DNA from: Eubacteriales bacterium
GTDB lineage: Bacteria; Bacillota; Clostridia; Lachnospirales; Lachnospiraceae
NCBI GenBank assembly: GCA_030536565.1
Contig: JAUNPT010000002.1
Location: forward strand, 1-25,379
Length of the DNA: 25,379 nucleotides
Direction: 5' to 3'
Shown here: piece by piece, positions 1 to 7,348 of the stretch
Position numbering within the stretch: the first letter of the stretch is position 1
Layout of the letters: every line of letters starts with the position of its first letter
The notes under the pieces: generated by a model
The model's input: only the letters and a program-made list of their open reading frames with translations
What the model was told of the DNA's origin: nothing
Databases searched by the model: none
Program-made: the position numbers and the translations under genes

Positions 1-65
1 GCCTTGGTCTGTGGCTGCATAATCAGACCTTTTTTACAGATATCTCCTACAATTCGATTCATCAT
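1..65 (-). CDS. 5' end of an unidentified gene, cut by the window edge
   Basis: From position 65 leftward there is an open frame of 21 codons beginning with two ATGs (MMNRIVGDICKKGLIMQPQT) that reaches the window edge without a stop. A GGGAAG-like ribosome site lies a few bases upstream. I do not recognise the protein, and too little is visible to name a family. A short dyad (CAATA-N6-TATTG, near 136-151) lies upstream in the otherwise AT-rich gap and could be an operator, but that is only a guess. The call depends on a short open frame, so it is weak. Confidence 0.35.
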   Translation of the reverse strand, partial: MMNRIVGDICKKGLIMQPQTK

Positions 66-190
66 AACATCTTCCCACTCATAGTTTTATAAATCTCATA
101 TCACGTTTGTACTCGCACACGTTTTCTATTCTAACAATATCAGATTATTGTAACTATCAAGATTAGGAAAAATGTTTCTGAAATTCATGT

Positions 191-229
191 AAAAAAGGAC
201 ATCACACGCTTTTCTAGTGCAATATCCTT
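191..229 (-). terminator. Rho-independent terminator of the redox/SMR operon
   Basis: On the minus strand a 13-bp stem forms between AAGGATATTGCAC and GTGTGATGTCCTT. All positions pair if G-U wobbles are allowed. The loop is 9-11 nt and the stem is followed directly by six Ts. The wobbles pair only in the minus-strand RNA, because the plus-strand copy would have A/C clashes. This fixes the direction and matches the end of the SMR gene. Confidence 0.85.
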
Positions 230-255
230 CTCTATATTTGATAATTTATTTATTT

Positions 256-576
256 TTACTTACTTCCAAAAGCATTTAATATGATACAGCCGGCAGTTAT
301 TAATATAATTCCAACAACTCCTGCCATGGACAGTTTTTCCTTGAATATTATAAATGAAATAACTGCTGTTACAATTATCCCTGCACCACACCACGTAGCG
401 TAGGCAATTCCAAGATTTATTTTTGTAACTGCCTTTGAAAATGAATAATAACACACAATATATGAAACTACACTAAGTACTGATGGAAACAGCTTGGTAA
501 AGCCTTCTGAAAACTTTAAAAATGTTGTTGCAACTATCTCGGCAATAATTGCAAGTGCTAAGAGCAAATAAGACAT
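256..576 (-). CDS. Small multidrug resistance (SMR) family transporter
   Basis: A 106-residue, four-helix inner-membrane protein of the EmrE/QacC type, which exchanges protons for cationic or guanidinium-type compounds and works as a dimer. The essential membrane Glu is visible at residue 13 (AIIAEIVATTFLK), followed by the family KFSEG motif and a GIAYATW segment like EmrE's GIAYAIW. Length is typical. I chose the start at 576 because GGGAGGATAAA precedes it; the longer frame to 624 has no such site. It is the last gene after the thioredoxin reductase-like gene, 19 bp away, and is followed by a clear terminator, so it should be co-transcribed with the redox genes. A single unpaired SMR gene suggests a homodimer. 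The substrate cannot be told from sequence. Confidence 0.9.
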   Translation of the reverse strand: MSYLLLALAIIAEIVATTFLKFSEGFTKLFPSVLSVVSYIVCYYSFSKAVTKINLGIAYATWCGAGIIVTAVISFIIFKEKLSMAGVVGIILITAGCIILNAFGSK

Positions 577-595
577 TTTATCCTCCCAATATGAA

Positions 596-1477
596 CTAAA
601 AAGCTTGTCTTTTCTTCTCATCAAGATATGACACTGCTGATAATGCAGCTATATTTCCCTCACCAGCGGCCTTAATATACTGATATGGCTTTCCTACAAT
701 ATCTCCAGCCGCAAAACAACCTGCAAGATTAGTTTTCATCAGTCTGTCAGCACACACATGGTTGTCCTCGACCCTTAGGCCCGGGATCAGCTGGTCTGCC
801 GCAACACTTTCTCTTAGTATAAAAACTCCATCCAAACTAATTTCCATATTAGCAAGTATCAGCTTTTCTACCCTTGCATCAGCGTCGTCCCCTGCAATCT
901 TAACAATCTGGTCATGTATGACCTGAATGGAATCATCTACATGAATTTCTTCCTTATACATTGGAATATAATAAACCTTTTTTGCAACCTGTGCAAGAAA
1001 TTCTGCTTCTTCCTCATCTTTAGGACTAAAGCCTATAACCGCGGCAGTTTTGCCTCTGTAAAATAAGGCATCACATGTCGCACAGTAGCTTACACCCTTT
1101 CCCAAAAATTCCTTTTCACCCTTAAATGGCTGTCCAAAATTAACTCCAGAGGCAAGTATAACAGCATCTGCCTCATACATACCCTCCTTGGTAAGTAATG
1201 AATAATATGAACCCATATTATAAACATTTGTAACCTTCTGCTCTGTTATCTGTATATCCATTGCTTTTAGATGCTCTTTAAATGCATCAGCTATCTTAAG
1301 TCCGCTTTTTCCAAAAAAACCCGGATAATTATTAACCTCATGTGCCTTGACCAGCTTACTGCTTAATTTTCTGCTCCCAAATATTATGAATTTTTTGTTC
1401 CTGATTTTCGCATTGATTGCGGCAGACAGACCCGCAGGCCCGCTGCCTACAATAGCGATTTCGTATCTATCTGCCAT
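596..1477 (-). CDS. Thioredoxin reductase-like flavoprotein lacking an NADPH motif, possibly ferredoxin-dependent
   Basis: A 293-residue flavoprotein of the thioredoxin reductase fold. The FAD dinucleotide motif is at residues 11-16 (GSGPAG), the redox-active pair is C132/C135 (CATC), and the C-terminal FAD site reads AAGDIVGKPYQYIKAAGEG. The middle domain is unusual. Where NADPH enzymes have GxGxxA followed by an HRRxxxR-type basic patch, this protein has VIGFSPKDEEEAEFL and then VYYIPMYKEE. Both NADPH signatures are missing. Clostridial ferredoxin-dependent flavin thioredoxin reductases (FFTR) share this loss, so I infer that the electron donor is ferredoxin rather than NADPH. It lies 16 bp after trxA, which supports thioredoxin as partner. 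The start follows GAGAGG. A related disulfide-reductase role with another partner is possible. Confidence 0.85.
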   Translation of the reverse strand: MADRYEIAIVGSGPAGLSAAINAKIRNKKFIIFGSRKLSSKLVKAHEVNNYPGFFGKSGLKIADAFKEHLKAMDIQITEQKVTNVYNMGSYYSLLTKEGMYEADAVILASGVNFGQPFKGEKEFLGKGVSYCATCDALFYRGKTAAVIGFSPKDEEEAEFLAQVAKKVYYIPMYKEEIHVDDSIQVIHDQIVKIAGDDADARVEKLILANMEISLDGVFILRESVAADQLIPGLRVEDNHVCADRLMKTNLAGCFAAGDIVGKPYQYIKAAGEGNIAALSAVSYLDEKKRQAF

Positions 1478-1493
1478 AGCAGTACCTCTCTTA

Positions 1494-1805
1494 TTATACT
1501 GACATTAAACTAACAACCTGCTCCTTTGGAATTAAACCAACTGAACGCTTTACTTCTTTTCCATTATTGAATACCAGCAATGTTGGAATTGAAACCACTC
1601 CATATTTCTGTGCAATTGATGGCGAATCGTCACAATTCAGCTTAACTACCTTGAAACTGTCATTCTCCTCTGCTACTTCCTCAACGATTGGGCCTAACAT
1701 CATACATGGTCCACACCAAGGTGCCCAGATATCCATTAAAACAGGCTTATCACTTTTTAATACTTCTTCTTCAAAATTTCTCTCATTAACGCTGACTACT
1801 TTCAT
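1494..1805 (-). CDS. trxA: Thioredoxin
   Basis: A 103-residue cytoplasmic thioredoxin that reduces disulfides in target proteins. The classical WCGPC active site is present with C31 and C34, preceded by DIWAPW, and the cis-proline segment reads VSIPTLLVFNNG. Length is standard. A strong AAAAGGAG ribosome site precedes the ATG. It is directly upstream of the thioredoxin reductase-like gene (16 bp) and about 80 bp downstream of the OhrR-type regulator with no terminator between, so the regulator probably controls it in one transcript. The pairing with a reductase lacking an NADPH site suggests a ferredoxin-fed thioredoxin system. Confidence 0.95.
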   Translation of the reverse strand: MKVVSVNERNFEEEVLKSDKPVLMDIWAPWCGPCMMLGPIVEEVAEENDSFKVVKLNCDDSPSIAQKYGVVSIPTLLVFNNGKEVKRSVGLIPKEQVVSLMSV

Positions 1806-1885
1806 AATTTTTCTCCTTTTCTTTGTGCACTTCTTACTTTATGAACTATTCTCAGTATCTTTCCTTTGATAAAATTTTATTCCTT

Positions 1886-2326
1886 TCAATCCGTAAAACT
1901 TCCAAGCATCTTCTGCAGTATTACACGCAGCTGTTCTGCCTCCTCTTGTGATATTGACACACAGCCACTCATTTTATCAGGAATCTTTACAGCATTCTCC
2001 TTCAATTCTTCACCCTTTTCAGTAATGGTAACCTTAAGGTTTCTCTCGTCACTTTCCATTCGATGCCTCGTAACATATCCTTTTGACTCAAGCTTTTTAA
2101 GCAATGGTGTCAATGTTCCTGAATCCAGAAAAAGCTCTTTTCCAAGCTCCTTTACCGTCAACTCTTTTTTCTCCCAAAGCACCATCATTGCAATATACTG
2201 GGTATATGTCAGTTCCAGCTCGTCCAAATATGGCTTGTACCTTCTGACAATTTCCTTGGAACAGACATACAAAGGAAAACACATCTGATTGCATAATTTT
2301 ATAGATTCATAATTATCATTACACAT
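1886..2326 (-). CDS. ohrR: MarR-family organic peroxide sensor, OhrR type
   Basis: A winged-helix MarR-family repressor. Taking the start at 2326, which has GGAG six bases upstream, puts the reactive cysteine at residue 16 (QMCFPLYV). The two tyrosines that hydrogen-bond the cysteine in Bacillus subtilis OhrR are then at 30 and 41, each one position off the Bacillus numbers 15, 29 and 40. The recognition helix region (DSGTLTPLLKKLESKGYV) is typical. The alternative ATG at 2338 has a poorer ribosome site. Its promoter carries an OhrR-like box inside the spacer, so autoregulation is expected, with relief on cysteine oxidation by organic hydroperoxides. Unlike classical cases there is no ohr peroxidase gene next to it; the downstream genes are thioredoxin genes. 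It could sense another oxidant. Confidence 0.88.
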   Translation of the reverse strand: MCNDNYESIKLCNQMCFPLYVCSKEIVRRYKPYLDELELTYTQYIAMMVLWEKKELTVKELGKELFLDSGTLTPLLKKLESKGYVTRHRMESDERNLKVTITEKGEELKENAVKIPDKMSGCVSISQEEAEQLRVILQKMLGSFTD

Positions 2327-2368
2327 ATCAATCTCCATTCTTGCTTCTCATGGCATAACAATTTTGCA

Positions 2369-2389
2369 ACATTTAATTGTGCGCAATTT
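2369..2389 (-). promoter_or_regulatory. Second OhrR-like box in the ohrR leader
   Basis: Just downstream of the predicted start of transcription, the minus strand reads AAATTGCGCACAATTAAATGT. It contains ACAATTAAAT as in the first box plus an AATTG-N4-CAATT dyad. It is degenerate compared with the spacer box. Two sites about 35-40 bp apart would allow cooperative binding of two repressor dimers. This is inference from similarity only. Confidence 0.55.
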
Positions 2390-2403
2390 GTTTTTCCAAA
2401 CTG

Positions 2404-2432
2404 ATTGTACACAATTAAATTGTTTTTGTCAA
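2404..2432 (-). promoter_or_regulatory. Sigma-70 promoter of the ohrR-trx operon with an OhrR box in the spacer
   Basis: On the minus strand the -35 is TTGACA (2427-2432), the spacer is exactly 17 bp and the -10 is TACAAT (2404-2409). The spacer contains the perfect dyad ACAATTTAATTGT (2411-2423), which closely resembles the known Bacillus OhrR operator core. Repressor bound here would block polymerase. The promoter lies directly after the glpP-like stop codon with no terminator seen between, so read-through from upstream is possible. Confidence 0.85.
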
Positions 2433-2440
2433 CTTATTTT

Positions 2441-3034
2441 TTACATTTTCCATACCAGCTCATTAGTGCTGGAAACAGCAACAGCTCCCGCTCCCAGCGC
2501 CTGACATATATCATCTTTATCCGTAATAAGTCCTCCGGCTATAACCGGTGTTCTTTCTGATTCGGTAATTTTTCTTAATACCTTTGGCATAACCCCTGGA
2601 AGAACCTCAATACAATCCGGGTGCACCTGATTACACTGCTTATAAATATTGGAAAGAGCCATTGAATCTATTACAAAAAATCTTAAAACTGTATACAGCC
2701 CCAGTTCCTTTGCATACTTAATTAACCCTGGCTTTGTACTTATTATTCCATCTGCACAGACTTCATTTTTAAGGTAATCAACACTTACCTCTTTTAAGGA
2801 TAAACCATTGATTAAATCAATATGTACAATAGCTGTCTTCCCATGGTTATGAAGCTTCTTTACAATTTCTCCAATAGTGCATATATCGCCAAAAAGAACA
2901 AATACAATGGTGCTTTCTACCGACAAACATTTTTCAAGCCCTGTCTCATCTTTAACCGCTGTAATAATCGTGCAATCCTCTACCTGCCGTGCAAATCCAC
3001 GCCTTGCAAGCCCATTCTGTGCAAACCTATTCAC
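2441..3034 (-). CDS. GlpP-type glycerol-3-phosphate-responsive antiterminator family protein
   Basis: A 197-residue protein of the GlpP family, a TIM-barrel-like RNA-binding antiterminator that in Bacillus binds glycerol 3-phosphate and lets transcription pass a leader terminator. Family segments visible are IVHIDLINGL near residue 90, ADGIISTKPGLI, and the phosphate-binding-like PVIAGGLITDKDDICQALGAGAVAVSS near the end. Length fits. The start is GTG with GGAG seven bases upstream; the nearby ATG at 3047 runs into a stop after six codons. It follows the aldolase gene by 22 bp, so the two are one unit. No glpF, glpK or glpD is present here, so its RNA target and ligand are unknown and may differ from glycerol 3-phosphate. 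Confidence 0.82.
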   Translation of the reverse strand: MNRFAQNGLARRGFARQVEDCTIITAVKDETGLEKCLSVESTIVFVLFGDICTIGEIVKKLHNHGKTAIVHIDLINGLSLKEVSVDYLKNEVCADGIISTKPGLIKYAKELGLYTVLRFFVIDSMALSNIYKQCNQVHPDCIEVLPGVMPKVLRKITESERTPVIAGGLITDKDDICQALGAGAVAVSSTNELVWKM

Positions 3035-3056
3035 TGCAATTCTCCATTCTTTGCCT

Positions 3057-3938
3057 CTATTGAATCAAATTATCTGCTAATACCTTATCTATATATTCCT
3101 TTGCACTTTCTGTCAGCGGAAGAAATGGCTTTCTAGGCTCTCCCGCTGCAATTCCCTGCGTACATAATACATATTTAACTGCCGCAATAAGTCCCACCTT
3201 ACAAAAAGCTGCCATAATATTATTTGCCTTATGCTGCATTTGCCTTGCGTCATCAATCTGTCCTGCCAAAAATGCATCATATATCTTCCTGTAATGTGGC
3301 AGCATACAGTTAAATGTGCTTCCGATTGAACCCTGTGCACCAAGAGCGAGCCCCGCAACCATAGTTTCATCAAATCCATTCCAAATCTTTAATTCAGGAT
3401 TAAGCTCCATAAATCTCTCCATCTGATAAACCACCTGATTAGTATGTTTTACTCCCTCTATTGCACTGCTTGTAAATAATTTCTGATAATCAGGATCACC
3501 CAAATCAAATTCTCTTTTGGTATTTCCCGGAAAATTATACACAATCAAGGGCATATTAACCGCACTGGATATATCATAGTAATAATTACAGACTTCCTCA
3601 CTTGTAAATCCATAATACAGCGGAGGAGTTGCTGCGATATGGTGAAATCCCATCTCTTTTGCTTCTTTGGCATATTCGATTGCCTCCCAGGTTGAAAGAC
3701 AGCCAACATGTGCAATCAGGTCTGCCTTATCCTTAAATTGTGAAGCCACTTCAAATGCAGAAACACGTTCCTTATGGGACAACATAAAACATTCCGCACT
3801 GCTTCCGCCTAAAAAGAAACCATCAGCCTTCTCATTGAGATTTCTTGTAATCAGCTGCTCTAAAACCTTTTCGTCTAACTTTCCTGCCGCATCAAATGGT
3901 GTTGCTGAAGCCACATAAATTCCAAGCATTTCCTTCAT
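3057..3938 (-). CDS. DapA/NanA-family aldolase, N-acetylneuraminate lyase type
   Basis: A 293-residue class I aldolase with a (beta/alpha)8 barrel. The Schiff-base lysine is K164 (EGVKHTN), the catalytic tyrosine is Y134 (IVYNFPG), and the carboxylate-binding loop reads GGSSAEC near residue 44. The stretch around YQMERFMELNPELKIWNGFDE and the GALGAQGSIGST-like segment resemble E. coli NanA more than DapA. This points to pyruvate-releasing cleavage of sialic acid or a related 2-keto-3-deoxy sugar acid. I chose ATG at 3938 because AGAAGGAG precedes it; the longer frame begins with GTG inside the untranslated leader. No other sialic acid genes lie beside it, although two YhcH/NanQ-like proteins occur elsewhere in the window, so the substrate is not certain. 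Confidence 0.85.
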   Translation of the reverse strand: MKEMLGIYVASATPFDAAGKLDEKVLEQLITRNLNEKADGFFLGGSSAECFMLSHKERVSAFEVASQFKDKADLIAHVGCLSTWEAIEYAKEAKEMGFHHIAATPPLYYGFTSEEVCNYYYDISSAVNMPLIVYNFPGNTKREFDLGDPDYQKLFTSSAIEGVKHTNQVVYQMERFMELNPELKIWNGFDETMVAGLALGAQGSIGSTFNCMLPHYRKIYDAFLAGQIDDARQMQHKANNIMAAFCKVGLIAAVKYVLCTQGIAAGEPRKPFLPLTESAKEYIDKVLADNLIQ

Positions 3939-4002
3939 AATACCTTCTCCTTCTGTCACTAAATTTTTCTATTTTTCACTACAATTTAACTCCTTTTATT
4001 AT

Positions 4003-4059
4003 AACAAAAAGCAAACCAATAAGCCAGTGATATTCCAGCAATTGCTTATTAGTTTGCTT
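4003..4059 (-). terminator. Terminator after the MATE gene
   Basis: On the minus strand AAGCAAACTAATAAGC pairs with GCTTATTGGTTTGCTT (one T-G wobble, 16 bp), with a loop of about 19 nt, and the stem is followed by TTTGTTAT. The upstream arm overlaps the stop codon of the MATE gene. The wobble pairs only in the minus-strand RNA. Confidence 0.75.
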
Positions 4060-5419
4060 ATAATTTAGATTCCAGCCCTGTTATCTGTGATAACATTTTA
4101 TTTTGGCAGGATATGTAATAAAGTATTCCAACAATATCAGCAAGAAACCACCCAATTGGCACAGACCACCAGATTCCTGCCACACCAATGTCTGGTACAG
4201 ACGAAAGTATATACGCCAGAATAACACGAATACCAAGTGAGACAATAGTCAACACTACGGACATTCCTGGCTTTTCCATTGCACGATACAATCCATAAAG
4301 CAGGAACAGGCACCCAATTCCACAGTAAAACAATCCTTCAATCCGTAAATAACGAACTCCCTCGGCAATTATCCTGCTTTCTCCTGGCTCCACAAACAGT
4401 CCCATTAACGGATACGCAAATATGCATACTACTGCGGAGCTTAATACACAAAAAAGTACAGAGACCATGACTGCCCCCTTTAATCCAGCATGAATCCTCT
4501 GTTTCTGTCTCGCACCATAATTTTGTGCTATAAAAGTTGAAAATGCATTTCCAAAATCCTGAACTGGCATATATGCAAATGCATCTATTTTTACAGCAGC
4601 CGCAAACGCCGCCATAATTGATGGTCCAAAGCTGTTTACAAGCCCCTGTACCATCAGTATCCCCAGATTCATCACAGACTGCTGAATACAAGTCAGTATA
4701 GAAAATCCAGCAATCCCGCGTATACGTCTAAGGCGGACATGCATATCCCCCCGAGCCGGACGAAACTGCGGATATCGAAATAATGTATATACCGCAATGC
4801 CAATTCCTGAAATATATTGTGCGATTACTGTAGCTTCTGCAGCTCCCGCTACGCCCCGCTTCAGTCCACACACAAACCACAGGTCAAGTAAAATATTAAT
4901 ACCTGCAGAAATTGCCAGAAACACTAATGGCACGACAGAATTACCCACTGCACGAAGTAATGAAGCAAAATAATTGTATAGAAAACCAGCCGCAATACCA
5001 AAAAATATAACAACTAGATAATCCCGCATAAGCCCCCATACTTCTTCCGGTACTCGCAAGAATACCTTTAAAACATCTATAAATACAAAAGCAGCAATAT
5101 TAAGCAGCAGTGTAATTACTGCAATAAGAGCAAATGCTGCATATGCATCTTCCTTTAATGCAGTCTCATCTTTCTGTCCAAACCTAATAGAAAATACAGC
5201 GCCGCTTCCCATACACAAACCGAGCAGAATAGATGTTAGGAATGTCATCAATGTAAATGATGAACCAACCGCTGCCAAAGCATTTTTGCCTAAAAATTTC
5301 CCTACTATCAATGTGTCCGCCACATTATAACACTGCTGTAACAAATCTCCTAAAATCATCGGGATAGCAAAGGACAGCATAGAACGCATAACCGGGCCTT
5401 TTGTTAAATCTCGATTCAT
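4058..5419 (-). CDS. MATE family efflux transporter
   Basis: A 453-residue inner-membrane protein with about twelve hydrophobic segments. The N-terminus (LTKGPVMRSMLSFAIPMI, then GDLLQQCYNVADTLIVGKFLG) is the usual opening of the NorM/DinF-related MATE branch common in Clostridia. The family exports cationic drugs or metabolites using Na+ or H+ gradients. I chose the ATG at 5419 because AGGAAGG lies just upstream; the frame extends to 5437 but the earlier ATG lacks a site. It probably has its own promoter: a TATAAT (5446-5451, minus strand) lies about 30 bp upstream, although no good -35 is seen. A GntR/FCD regulator gene lies 88 bp upstream on the same strand. The substrate is unknown. Confidence 0.9.
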   Translation of the reverse strand: MNRDLTKGPVMRSMLSFAIPMILGDLLQQCYNVADTLIVGKFLGKNALAAVGSSFTLMTFLTSILLGLCMGSGAVFSIRFGQKDETALKEDAYAAFALIAVITLLLNIAAFVFIDVLKVFLRVPEEVWGLMRDYLVVIFFGIAAGFLYNYFASLLRAVGNSVVPLVFLAISAGINILLDLWFVCGLKRGVAGAAEATVIAQYISGIGIAVYTLFRYPQFRPARGDMHVRLRRIRGIAGFSILTCIQQSVMNLGILMVQGLVNSFGPSIMAAFAAAVKIDAFAYMPVQDFGNAFSTFIAQNYGARQKQRIHAGLKGAVMVSVLFCVLSSAVVCIFAYPLMGLFVEPGESRIIAEGVRYLRIEGLFYCGIGCLFLLYGLYRAMEKPGMSVVLTIVSLGIRVILAYILSSVPDIGVAGIWWSVPIGWFLADIVGILYYISCQNKMLSQITGLESKL

Positions 5420-5507
5420 TGTACACCTTCCTATCATTTGTTTTTATTATACATACAGACCTCATAAGTATTTTATATAAACAAGTTTGTAAATGTATCT
5501 GTAAGTA

Positions 5508-6200
5508 TTACATCGGCAGCTGTTCATTCCACATTGCATGATGCAGATGAATTGTCACAGCTCCCTTTAACGCTTCAGCGTCCCTTCTTTTCAGGAAATT
5601 CATAATCAGTATATGGTCCTTGTAGGCATCTTCAGCCACCACATCTAAATTATAATTCATCGAAATAGTTTTATCGATAGTCTCTGTAAGCATCGGCACA
5701 AACTTGCTTAAGAACTCATTATGAGATGCCTTTAGGATTGCGCCATGAAAATCACTTTCAGACTGAATTCGTTCTTTTCCCTGTGGATTCTTTTTCAATG
5801 CTCTCTGGCACTTTTCACCAAGCCTTATAATATGCTCTATTTCCTCATCAGAAGCTCTCTTACAAGCAAGTGCTGCCGCCTCTGGCTCAAAAATCATTCG
5901 TGTTTCATACAAGTCGCGCAAAGTGATTTTCATCTTAGATAAATCCTGAATCCCAAGAGCATCATTAGCAAGCTGGCCCATCTGTTCAGTCACAAATGTG
6001 CCTAACCCCCTTTTCACTGTGAGAACACCTTCTGCACTTAAAATTCTAATTGCTTCTCTTAATGTCGTCCTGCTGATTCCAAGCTTTTCAGATAATTCGT
6101 TTTCATTAGGAAGCTTCTGTCCATATTCATATACCTTATCCTCAAGAATCAGTTTTTTTAAACTTTCTGCCGTCCTCTGTGATAAATTTTCACGCTGCAT
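5508..6200 (-). CDS. GntR-family regulator with FCD ligand-binding domain (FadR subfamily)
   Basis: A 230-residue transcription factor. The N-terminal winged helix carries the GntR signature (LPNENELSEKLGISRTTLREAIRIL, about residues 30-54), followed by a helical FCD domain with the usual Arg/Glu-rich first helix (LYETRMIFEPEAAALA). FCD domains bind small carboxylates such as sugar acids or keto acids, often through a metal. The ATG at 6200 has GTGAGG upstream; the frame extends nine codons further without a ribosome site. It lies just after the ilvC terminator and before the MATE gene. Its operator is not visible. It is one of three FCD regulators in a 4.6-kb stretch, so assigning targets by proximity alone is risky. 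Confidence 0.88.
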   Translation of the reverse strand: MQRENLSQRTAESLKKLILEDKVYEYGQKLPNENELSEKLGISRTTLREAIRILSAEGVLTVKRGLGTFVTEQMGQLANDALGIQDLSKMKITLRDLYETRMIFEPEAAALACKRASDEEIEHIIRLGEKCQRALKKNPQGKERIQSESDFHGAILKASHNEFLSKFVPMLTETIDKTISMNYNLDVVAEDAYKDHILIMNFLKRRDAEALKGAVTIHLHHAMWNEQLPM

Positions 6201-6241
6201 GATTTCAACCTCACAAATCGTTGTCAATATTTCATAAAAGT

Positions 6242-6284
6242 AAAAAAAGCTGTCGTACGTGTAATGTCTACGATACGACAGCTT
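6242..6284 (-). terminator. Rho-independent terminator of ilvC
   Basis: A perfect 11-bp stem (AAGCTGTCGTA with TACGACAGCTT) encloses a 16-nt loop and is followed on the minus strand by a run of seven Ts. It begins 15 bp after the ilvC stop codon, which makes ilvC a single-gene transcript. Confidence 0.92.
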
Positions 6285-6299
6285 AAACTTATGTATTGA

Positions 6300-7325
6300 T
6301 TAGTTGTTAATGAACTTGCTTGACTCATCATTCCAGCTGTAAAGCTTTCTGATTTCTTCACCAACCTGCTCTGATGGATGTTCTGAAGCTAACTTTCTCA
6401 TAGCTTTAAAGTGAACCTGTCCACCGGCTTCTGACATATCAAGTAAAAATTCTTTAGCAAATGTTCCGTCCTGAATATCTGAAAGAATCTTCTTCATAGA
6501 TTTCTTTGTTTCCTCTGTAATAATCTTAGGGCCTGTGATGTAATCACCATATTCAGCTGTATTAGAGATTGAATATCTCATACCTGCGAAACCTGACTGA
6601 TAAATTAAATCTACGATTAACTTCATCTCATGGATACATTCAAAGTAAGCATTTCTTGGGTCGTAACCAGCTTCAACAAGTGTCTCAAAACCAGCCTGCA
6701 TAAGAGCACATACACCGCCGCAAAGAACAGCCTGCTCACCGAAAAGGTCAGTCTCTGTCTCTGTTCTGAATGTTGTCTCAAGAACACCAGCTCTGGCTCC
6801 GCCAATACCTAATGCGTAAGCAAGTGCCATATCCTGAGCCTTACCTGTTTCATCCTGCTCTACAGCGATAAGACAAGGAACACCCTTACCTTCCTGGTAC
6901 TCTGAACGTACTGTATGTCCAGGTCCCTTAGGAGCGATCATTGTAACATCAACACCCTTAGGAGCCTTGATTAAACCGAAATGAACATTGAAGCCATGAG
7001 CGAACATTAACATATTACCTGGTTCAAGGTTTGGTTCGATTGATTCCTTATATAACTTAGCCTGAAGTTCATCGTTGATAAGAATCATGATGATATCAGC
7101 TCTCTTAGCTGCTTCTGCTGCTGTAAATACTTCAAATCCCTGCTCTTCTGCTCTCTTCCATGACTTAGAACCTTCGTAAAGACCAATGATAACATGGCAT
7201 CCTGAATCCTTAAGGTTTAATGCATGAGCATGTCCCTGGCTTCCGTAACCGATAACTGCGATTGTCTTTCCGTCCAATAATGATAAATTACAATCGTTCT
7301 GATAAAAAATCTTTGCTTCTGACAC
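6300..7325 (-). CDS. ilvC: Ketol-acid reductoisomerase (class I)
   Basis: A 341-residue enzyme that isomerises and reduces acetolactate or acetohydroxybutyrate in valine/isoleucine synthesis. The Rossmann motif reads VIGYGSQGHAHALNLKDSG, the cofactor-specificity loop reads GLYEGSKSW, and the knotted C-terminal domain keeps the Mg-binding TDLFGEQ (Asp and Glu), the second Glu in FECIHEMK, and the SISNTAEYGDY segment. The start is GTG at 7325, eight bases after GGAGG, giving the usual class I length; the open frame runs on to 7385 but would translate through the ribosome site and operator. No ilvB/N/D gene adjoins it. It has its own promoter with an operator and its own terminator, unlike the usual ilv operons. 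In the specificity loop Tyr and Glu stand where an Arg-rich NADPH contact is often found, so the cofactor preference is open. Confidence 0.95.
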   Translation of the reverse strand: MSEAKIFYQNDCNLSLLDGKTIAVIGYGSQGHAHALNLKDSGCHVIIGLYEGSKSWKRAEEQGFEVFTAAEAAKRADIIMILINDELQAKLYKESIEPNLEPGNMLMFAHGFNVHFGLIKAPKGVDVTMIAPKGPGHTVRSEYQEGKGVPCLIAVEQDETGKAQDMALAYALGIGGARAGVLETTFRTETETDLFGEQAVLCGGVCALMQAGFETLVEAGYDPRNAYFECIHEMKLIVDLIYQSGFAGMRYSISNTAEYGDYITGPKIITEETKKSMKKILSDIQDGTFAKEFLLDMSEAGGQVHFKAMRKLASEHPSEQVGEEIRKLYSWNDESSKFINN

Positions 7326-7348
7326 GATAAATACCTCCATAAATAAAC

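Noticed and set aside
1866..2288. Plus-strand open frame opposite the OhrR-type gene
   Set aside because: Shadow of a well supported minus-strand gene; no family signal and no ribosome site.
3667..3918. Plus-strand open frame opposite the aldolase gene
   Set aside because: Composition and position fit a shadow of the aldolase reading frame.
6222..6227. TTGACA (minus strand) just upstream of the GntR gene at 5508-6200 as a -35 box
   Set aside because: It lies only about 21 bases before the start codon, so a promoter here would begin transcription inside the gene, and no -10 box follows.
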